This document shows positions 17,701-26,700 of a stretch of 64,000 nucleotides of DNA, in pieces. The translations under genes were made by a program, and so were the position numbers. This DNA is from Prauserella cavernicola (lineage in GTDB: Bacteria > Actinomycetota > Actinomycetes > Mycobacteriales > Pseudonocardiaceae): NCBI RefSeq assembly GCF_016595675.1, contig NZ_JAENJH010000008.1, positions 1 to 64,000 of the forward strand, written 5' to 3'. A model generated the notes under the pieces. That model was not told where the DNA came from. It saw nothing but the letters and a program-made list of their open reading frames with translations, and ran no database searches. Position 1 is the stretch's first letter; each line of letters opens with the position of its first letter.

Positions 17701-20700
17701 GTACGTGACGCCGCTGGTGCCGCCCTTCTTGCCCGACGACGCCTCGGTGTCGTCGATGGTGATGCCCTCGGCTACCGGCGGGCCCGTCGTGGTGGTGGTC
17801 GGCGCGGGTCCGGCGGCCTTGCCTGAGTCCCCGGCGAACCACGGTAGCGACGGGCCGGACGAGGTGCTGACGACCTTCGACTTGCCCGTCGGTGTCCCGG
17901 ACTCGAAGTCCTTGCTGAGGTTCAGCTCCGTGCCCTCGGGCAGCGCGGCCTCGAACCGGAAGCTGTCCGGGCGGAACTCGCCGGTGATTCCGGCGTCGAA
18001 CAGCGAATCGTAGGTGACGTGCCGGTTGCCGAGGATCCGGCTGATCGAGTAGTCGCCGGAGGTGAAGATGGAGTTCATGCCCTGACGCAGCGAGGTGCCC
18101 TTGGTCGCGTTGTGGGCATGGGTCTCGGAGTTGCTGCCAGGCCGGGTGTAGCCGGACGTGGACTCGGCCGCGGCACGGATCCGGTCCGCGCTCACCGGGC
18201 CCGGGTTCTCGCTGAGCTGCTTGTTGGACAGCAACGCGTACAGCGAGTCGTGAATGGCGTTGACGGTGTTCAGGCCGATCTTCTCGATCCGCCAGCCGCC
18301 CGACTTGTCGAACATCAGCCCCCGCCCCGGTGCCGTGTCCATCACCTCGAACGTCGGCGGGTTCGCCGGTTGTGTCAACGGCGGGGACGTGTCGGTGCCG
18401 GGCGACACCAGGTCGACCACGCCGGGCAGCGTCACCGGTGCATCGTTGGTCTTGTCGCGGTCGACGAGCATCGGCACGTCCAGGAACGGCGTGCTGACGG
18501 CCGGCATCGGTGCGCGCCTGCGCGAGATGTCGAGGTGGTAGTCGACGCCGTGCGTGCTGCGGCCGACCTTGTTGACGTCGGTCTGCGAGGTCACCTTCTC
18601 GCTGAAGCTCTCCGGCGCCACCTCGTCGGTCTTCGTGGACGTCGAGATGCCGAAGACCTGCGGCGTGACCGACGCGAACGTGGAACCCGGCTCCGGCGGC
18701 GCCTGCTGGATCGTGCCGCTGCTGTCCGGCTGCCCCGGCGGCACCGCGGGGGTCTCCCGGTAGACCATGCCCGCCTCGAGCGCGGCGGCGCCCGCCCAGG
18801 TGGTGGAGTTCTTCGTCTGCTTCGACGAGCTGAGCGAGTCGGCGTTGGTCTGCTTGTCGGGCACCGTCGAGCGCTCGCCGGGCCCGGTCGCCGCGTCGGG
18901 GTTCGAGGTCGCCGTGACGCGGATGTCCACGACGTCCTCGAGCGCGAGCCCGGAGTTCGGCACGGAGATGAGCCCGCCGTGACCGTCGTCGCCCGCCAGC
19001 ACGTCGCGCAGCCAGACGTGGCCGGCCGGGGTGTTCAGGTGCTTGCCGACCTGATCGAGGATCTCCCGCTGCCAGTTCTTGTCGGTGACGCCGAGCTCGG
19101 TGAGCCGGTCGGTGACGGCCGTCAGGCCGGGATCGTTCAGGGTGGAGCGCGTCACCGCCGTGTCGCTGAACGAGTTGTAGCCGTCGCCCTGACCGAGCAG
19201 GCTGTGCGACGGGGTGGGCACGTCGGTCTTCGCCTCGGGCACCGCCTCCCGCAGCTCCGGCGGAACGGGCAGGCCCATGCTCTCGAACAGGTCGACGGCG
19301 TTGGCCACCGGCATCTCCTCGAACGCCCCGTCCGGGACGTCGACGGTGACCTGGACCGTGTCGAAGGTGCCGGTCGTGAACATGTTGCGCAGGAACATGT
19401 CCGCTTCGAAGGTGTAGCGGACGTCGGTCGCGACGAACACCGTCGGGCCCTGGTACTCGCTGGTCTGTTTGCCGCCGGGAGTCAAGTCGTTGGCCTGCGA
19501 CTGACCCTTCTTCCAGCCGCCGCCGATGATGCCGCGCAGCGCCGCGCCGGTCCTGCCCTCGCGCTGGGGCATCACGTTGCCGCTCACGCCGAGGTCGACG
19601 CCGAAGCCACTGCTCTTGGTCGACCCGAGCACGCTGTCGCCGGCCTGGTTGCGCCGCAGCGTTCCGTTGGGCCGCACCGAGACCACCCGCGGCGAGTGGA
19701 ACGTCGCCGAGCCCTTCAGCTCGCCGGTGAAGTCGGTCAGCCTGCCCGGCTGGGACATCTGTCCCGTCGTGTGCGGCTGCCCGCTGAACGACTGGGTCGC
19801 CGTGCCCCTGCTGCCGACCTGCCCGATGAACTCGCTCACCGCGTCGCCGGGCGTGCTGCCGGGGGCGGTCAGCGCGGACTCCTTGTACACGTACGTCGTG
19901 TCGCCGTCCGACCTGGAGTCGACGAACTCCCGTTGTCCCGGCGAGGACCAGTTGCCGCTGTACGCGGGCGGGGTGCGAGTCACGTCGCCGGGCCCGTCGA
20001 TCGGCGTGAGGCGCTTGGACAGTGCGATCTTGGCGGCCTCGGTGGCGTCCGGAGTGATCCGGAGGTGTTCCAGGGTGACGAACTCTCCGGTCCGGTCCCG
20101 GTTCACCTGAGTGTCCGGCGCCAGCTCGGGCGGCGCACCGAGGTAGATTCCGGGGCGCATCCCGCTCGGTGGCACGGGTGTGGTCGACCACTCCAGTTTG
20201 TCGGCGGGCGTGGACACGGTGATCGCGTCGTCGACCCTGCCGGTGTGGACGTGGCGGGAGGCCGTCCCGTCGGTGAAGGCCTGGTTGATCTCGGGCCTGC
20301 TCGGCTGGGTGATCCGGCTGGCGGCGTCGCCGCCGAAGAGCATCCGGCCGCCGAGGAAGAACTGACGGCCCCAGCCCGGGGTCTTGCGGGAGCTCTGCAC
20401 CACCACGAAGTCGAGCGCGCCGTCGTAGTCCCTGATGTCGCCGTCGTACTTGCCGGCTCTGCCGTCCTTGCCGGTGTAGCCGGACTTGTTGGAGGTGCCG
20501 AAGTCCCAGCCGAACGTGAGCCCGGCCCTCGGTGCGCCGGACGAGGTCGTGGCACTGCCCTGGTACGGGTTCGGGTTGCCCGCCTCAGGGGTGGTCTTGG
20601 GCGCGTCCGGGTTCGGGACGTCGGTCCCGGTCGGCCGGAAGGCGCCGCCGATCCCGCCCTGGAAGGTGCGCTTGCCGTCGTAGGCGCGGCGGAACTGCTC

Positions 20701-23700
20701 CGAGTTCTTGTCCTCGGTGCTCAGGCCCGTCTTGCCCGACGGTGAGGTGGTCTCCGGCGCCACGGGCTTCGCGTAGACGACGGCGGTGTGGACGCGGCCG
20801 TCGCGGTGCCACGTGAGCTGTTCGCCACCGTGCATCGCGTTGTAGATCGCGTCGCGCGCACCGTCCTTCGAGCCGAACCGGTTCTGGACGGCCTCGCGGC
20901 CACCCGGGTCCAGCTCGCGGCCGTCGCCGGTGGTGTTGCCGTTCGGCGGGCTCTCGATCTTCACGAGCTTGTTCGAGAGGAAGTCGATGATCGCGTCGGA
21001 CTTGACCTCGCTGATGTTGTCCCTGCCGAAGACGTACGGCTGACCGTGGTCGGTGGTGGGCCGGGAGCCGTCGAGGTGCGGCGGGACAGGCAGGCCGAGC
21101 GAGCGGGCCAGGGACACCGGCACCTGCACACTGCTGGACACGGTGCCGTGCACGGCGTTGTCGCCGTCGCCGACCCGCATGTCGCGATCGAGTGTGTAGA
21201 CCAGTTCGGTGTCGTTGCCGGTGCGGCTGGTCGACTTCTCGTTCGCCGGGTTGGTGCCGTCGGTGGCGCCGGTGGAGAAGTCGGTGAACAGCCCGGCGAA
21301 CCAGCCCTTGAGCCCGCCGTAGAGCCCGGCGCCGAAGATCGCGTCGCTGCCGCGGGTGACCGACGAGCTGGTGCCGTGGCTCGCGGCCGTCGTGTGATCC
21401 ACGGAGGTGGTGCCGACGTAGGTGATCGAGGGGTTGCCCGTCGGCGTGATGGTGACGTCGGTGCCGCCGACCGTGACGGTGGCGGGCGGCGGGTTGCCGG
21501 CCGGGGCCAGCAGTTGCTCGGTCAGCTGCTTCGACGCGTTCTCCGACGTTCCGAGCTGGTCGACGAACGCGATCGGCACGGGCACCCGGGCGGGCGTGAG
21601 CTCGCCGCCGAACGCGGTCCTCGGCACGGGGCCCGCGGGTGCGGTGCCGGGGGTGATGTCGGGCAGCCGCAGCCCGGCGTCGACCTTCGCCACGCCGGGC
21701 GTCGCACCGGGCACCGTGGCGGTGATGGACATCGTGGTGGGGACGTAGAGGCTCTGCTCGGTGCCGGTGCTGGTGCTCGATCCGGTGGTCGAGTCGAACT
21801 TCTGCGACCGCTTGAGCTGCGCGCCCGCGTAGACCATCGGCCGGATCGCCCCGCCCACCGCGTCGAACGGCGAGACGAACATCAGCGGGATGCGCACCGG
21901 GATGCTCGACGAGGTCGACTCGCCCAACGGCGTCGAGGTCTCCTCGGCGACGTCCTTCTTGACCGAGGACGGCTGCTGGTGCTGGGGCGCGGTCCTGGTG
22001 TCGTGGGGCCGGTGCAGGTCGGCCTGGACGGCGACGTCGGTCGTGTTGCCGTCCGGCCCGGTGAGCTGGATCCGGCCCTCGTTGAGCGCCGCCGCCAGGC
22101 CGTCGGTGCCGAGATTGACGAGCTGCGTGTTGACGGAGTCGCGGTTCTGCCCGGTCAGCTCGGCGACCACGTCGGCCAGCCCGTCGAGCGAGGTGATCGT
22201 CTCGATGTTGATCCGCGAGTGCGGTGGCAGGCCGGAGAGCACGGTGAGGCCACGTTCGGTCTGTCCCTGCGTGGCTGCGTCCTTCGCCGTGTCCTTGGCC
22301 TTCTGGCCGTCCTTCTCGGCGGTGTCGGCGGCGTCGCGGTGGGTGTTGGAGTCGGTCTCGAGCGCGCGGATGTCGCCCAGCTGCTGGTTCAGGCGGTCCA
22401 CGGTGTCGCGGAGGTTGTTCCGCGCGGCGTCGTGCCGGTCGCGGGGCCCGGTGTCGGCGGCGAGGTCGTCGGCCGTCGTCTGTGAGCGCTGCCGGTTGGC
22501 CTCGGCCTCGTCCCGGCTGCCGGAGACGTGCTCGCGCTCGGTCCGCAGGTTCGTCTGTTCGTCGTGCAGTGTCCGCCGATCGGTCTCGACCCGTGGGTCG
22601 GGGTTCGCATCGTCGCGGGGTGGCAGGTCGCCCAGCTGCCGCTCGATCTGCTCGAGCCGGGTGTCGATGTCGCCGAGCCGGCCGCCGTGCTGGTCGCGCT
22701 GTTCGGTGAAACGCTGGGCGTCCTGGGTGGCCTGGTCGATCCGGTTGTCGTGGCCGGTGAGCCCGGTCAGGGTCGTGGTCACGTCGTCGGCGGCGGTGCG
22801 GATGTCGGTCAGCGAGTTCCCGGCGTCGCCGGTGAGGGTGGCCGCGGCGGGGCGGTTGTCCTGCGCGGCGGCGAGCTCCCGCGCCGCCGTCTCGACCGCG
22901 GTGCGGGCGTCGTCGAGCGCCCGCGCGGCGTTGTTGTTCGCGGTGACGGCGGCGTCGGTGGACTGCTGGATCACGGCGGCCTCGGCCCGCACCTGGTCGA
23001 GGGCCTGCCCTGCCGCCCTGGCCGCCGACTGGGCCGCCGCCTGCTGTGTCGTGAGGGCGTCGAGCTGATTCTGCAGTGCCGTCAGGTGCCGCACCTCGTC
23101 GGCCAGTCGCCGGACCTCGGCGTCGAGCCGGTCCGGGTTGCCGTTGACCGCGGCGAGATCGGCTCGCGCGTCCTCGGCGGCCTCCTGGGTGCGGATGATC
23201 CGCACCTCGAGGTCGGGGTTGGCTGTGGCGAAGTCGTCGCGTGCCCGCGTCCGCTGGGTGTCCTGTGCGGTGAGCTCGTCGAACCGGTTCTGGGCCTGCT
23301 GCACCCGCTGGTTCGCGCGGTCCTGCGCCTCCTGGGTGCCGATCACCGCACCCTCGGCCTCGCGGGCGGAGCGTTCGACCGAGAGCAGGTGCTGATGCGC
23401 GTTCTGGTGGGAGTTCCAGGCCCTGCCGTAGGCGGCCTCGATGTTGTCGCGCGCCGTCGTGACGTCGGCGACGGTCCGCTCGGCCCCGCGCACGGTGTCG
23501 TTGTGCTGGTTGTTCTGGTCGTTGGTGCCGGTGTTTCCGTTGTTGGTGCCGTTGTTGGTGCCGTTGGTGTTCTGCTGGGTTGTCTCGGGGCCGGTGCGCT
23601 CGCCGGAGGTCGGATCGTGCTGGCTGCTGGACTCGCCCTGGTTCGACGGCGGTAGCGGCGCGCCCACGGAGTCGGTGTGGAAGGTGTTGTCGCCGTTCTG

Positions 23701-26700
23701 CTGGGCGTCGAAGTTGAGGAACTCGTTGATGTCGAACTGGCCGCCGGGTTCCTGCAGCGCCGCGTCCGGCACGGTGTCGAGCCAGTTGACCTGCTGGGGA
23801 TTCGCCGCGGGACCGTCGTTGCCTGTCATGGCGACGTCGCCCGGGTTGTCCGCCCCGCCGGACGGGTTCGCCGCGCCGCCCAGGTCCGGTCCGTCGAGGT
23901 CGACGGGCCGGAGGGTGCCGTGCTCGAAGCCCAGGCTCACGGACTCCGCGATCGCGGCGAACTGGCCCTCGGTGTGGAACCGGTGGGCGATGACGTCGGT
24001 GATCCGGTCGAGCAGGACCGGGTCGGAGTTGGTGTCGTGGTTGTTGCGCACGTTGGTCTCGGCCCAGTCGCGGGCCGCGCCGAGGCTTCCGGGGTCCAGG
24101 TTGTTGACCAGTCGATGTGCCGCTTCGGCCCGGTTGTCCCACGACGGCACCAGACTGTCCACCGTGGAGTGCGGGTTGTTGAGGGTGTTGGTGAACCCGC
24201 CCCGCTCGTCCGGGGTGAGGCTGCGGAACCAGTCGTGGAACTCCCGCCGGCCCGACGGATCGAGCTGGGTGTTCAGGACGTCGAAGTTGCCCTGCGCGAT
24301 CGGCGGCAGCGAGTCGTGCCAGTCCCGGAACTCCTGACGCACGGTGGCCTCGTTGCTGTAGTCCCGCAACAGGTTCTGGTACTCCAGCATGAGGTTGTCG
24401 GCCGCGGCCAGTGAACCGGGGAAGCCCAGCGAGGACCACACCCACGGCGGGAACACCGAGTGATCCTCGGTGACCATCACCCGGGTCTCGTCGGGGCCCA
24501 GCGGGCCCTCGTAGCTGTCGGGGTGCGGCCGCGCCTGCGTGAGGTCCTGCTCGGAGTACCCGCCCTCGGCTCCGGCGAGCGTCAGCCAGTCGCGCAACGG
24601 CAGCACACCGTGGTTCATCGCCGGGTCCAGCACGACCCAGTCCGGACCGTTACCGTTCTGCGGGTCGACGCTGATCAGCGGCGCCACGTGGTAAGTCCAG
24701 TTGATCGGCTGGGGCACGTTGTTGGTGGCGCCGTAGGCGAAGTTCGACTGGGTCTGCAAGCCCGCACCGCTCCCGACGTACACCTTCCGGACGTCGGCAC
24801 CCCAGTCCTTGAGCATCTCGGACCACAGGTGGGCCCGGATGTAGCAGCCGTCCTCCGGGTGCCGGCTCGGGATCGGGAGTTGCCCGTCGGTCGGGTGGTC
24901 GAACGTCGACGTCGCCAGGTCCTGGTAGTACTCCTGCGCCATGGTCATGCTCGTGCCCGGGTTCGGGTCGAGGTCCACCTGGTTCAGGTCGATGACGTCG
25001 CGGAACATCGTGTCCATCGACGGATCGCGGTCGTTGGCGAGGTCGACGATGGCGTCCACCCTGCCGAAGTCCGGCAGCGCGGCGTCCGAGAACCGCTCGT
25101 TGGTCTGCTGCTGCAGATCCAGCAGCCGCACGTCACCGAGGTGGTTCACGACCAGCCAGGAGTGTCCCGGCCTGCGCACGTCCGGCGGCGGGAAGCCGAC
25201 GACCACCGCAGCCGACCCGTGCCCGCCCTTCCGGACCCGGTCGCCCACCTCGGTGAACGAGTCGGTGCCCCAGCCGGTCTGCTCCCACGGGCTGTTGAGC
25301 CGCTCCGCGGCCCACGTCGTCGCGCCCCGGGGCGGACCACCGGGCAGGCTGCCCGCCACCTCGGGCATGCCGTTCCAGGTCATGAACCCGGCGACGCTGC
25401 AGGCGAGGCAGTCGGCGAAGTTCTGGTCGGGCCGCGCACCGCGCACCTTGTCGAACCAGAGGATCGGATCGACGTGCGACCGACCGGGCGGCACCACCTC
25501 GCGCAGGGCCGCGTTGTCCTGGTCCGAGCCCGGGTTCAGGGTCTCGGGCCGTTCGCGCGCGCCCGGCGGGTCGAAGTGGGTCGAGGGCCCACCGTCCGAC
25601 TCGAACGTGTCGCGGGAGCGCTTGCCCGATCCCGGGTTCGGGGTGTTGGCGGGCGGCGTGTTGGTCGACGGCGCGGGCGGGGCCGGGGTGGACGACTGGC
25701 CGGTTTCGAAAGGCGCGCCCACCGAATCGGTGTGGACGTTCGCCTCGGGCACCACGGGCTTCGGCGGCCCCTGGTTGTCGGCGTGTGTGGTCGTCGGCCC
25801 GCCGGGTCCGGTGGGATCGCCGACGACGGCGTGCGCCGACTCCGGGGAGGGCGTCGAGGGCTCCGTCATGGTGGGCACGTCGGTGGTGGACGTCGTCTGC
25901 GGATTGCTGTCGGCGTTCTCGGAGCCCGGTGCCGGCTTGCGGTTCTTGCCCCCAGTGGTGCCCGGCGGGCGGGTCGACGGCGTCGTCGTGGTGTTCGGCG
26001 AGGTGGTGGTGTTGCTCGTCGGCGTGTTCGTGGCCGGTGTGCTCGGGGACTGTGTCGTGGGCGGTGCGACCGGGTTCGGTGCGGACTGGCTGCTATTGCC
26101 GGTCGGGCCGGTGACAGGCGGGGCCACGGGCGGCGCGGTCTGGTCGCCCTGCTGGTTGTTCGTGGTCTGGTCGGCCGTGGACTCGCTCTGCGGCGGGGGC
26201 GCCTGCCGGGAGCTGTCGCCCTGGGGTGGCGGGGCGGTGACCGAGGAGGTCTGCGACTCCGGGTCGGGCGTCGACGACGGGGTGTTCGGGTCCTGCTGCC
26301 CCGATGCGGGGTTCGGGGTCTGGTCGCCCTCGCGGCCCGAGGGCGCGGCGTTCGGGTTGTCCTGGCCGCCCGCCGGCGGTGCCTGCTGGTCGCCTCGGCC
26401 AGGGGCGGGCGGGTCCTGGCGCCCGTCCGGGGTCGTCGCGTCGGTGTTGCCGGAGTCGCCGGCCGGCGGCTGCTGGCCGGGTGTGTCCGAGCCGGGAAGC
26501 GGGGCAGGGCTCTGGTTGCCGGGAACCGGCGAGGGCGGGTCCTGCACGCCCGAACCGTTCGAGTCCACAGGCGCTTGGACGGTGCCACCCTCCGGTACCG
26601 GCGCGGGATTCTGGCCACCGGGAACCGGCGGTGGACTCTGCACACCCGAACCATCCGAAGCCACCGGTGTCTGGACGGTGCCCCCGTCCGGGACCGGCGG

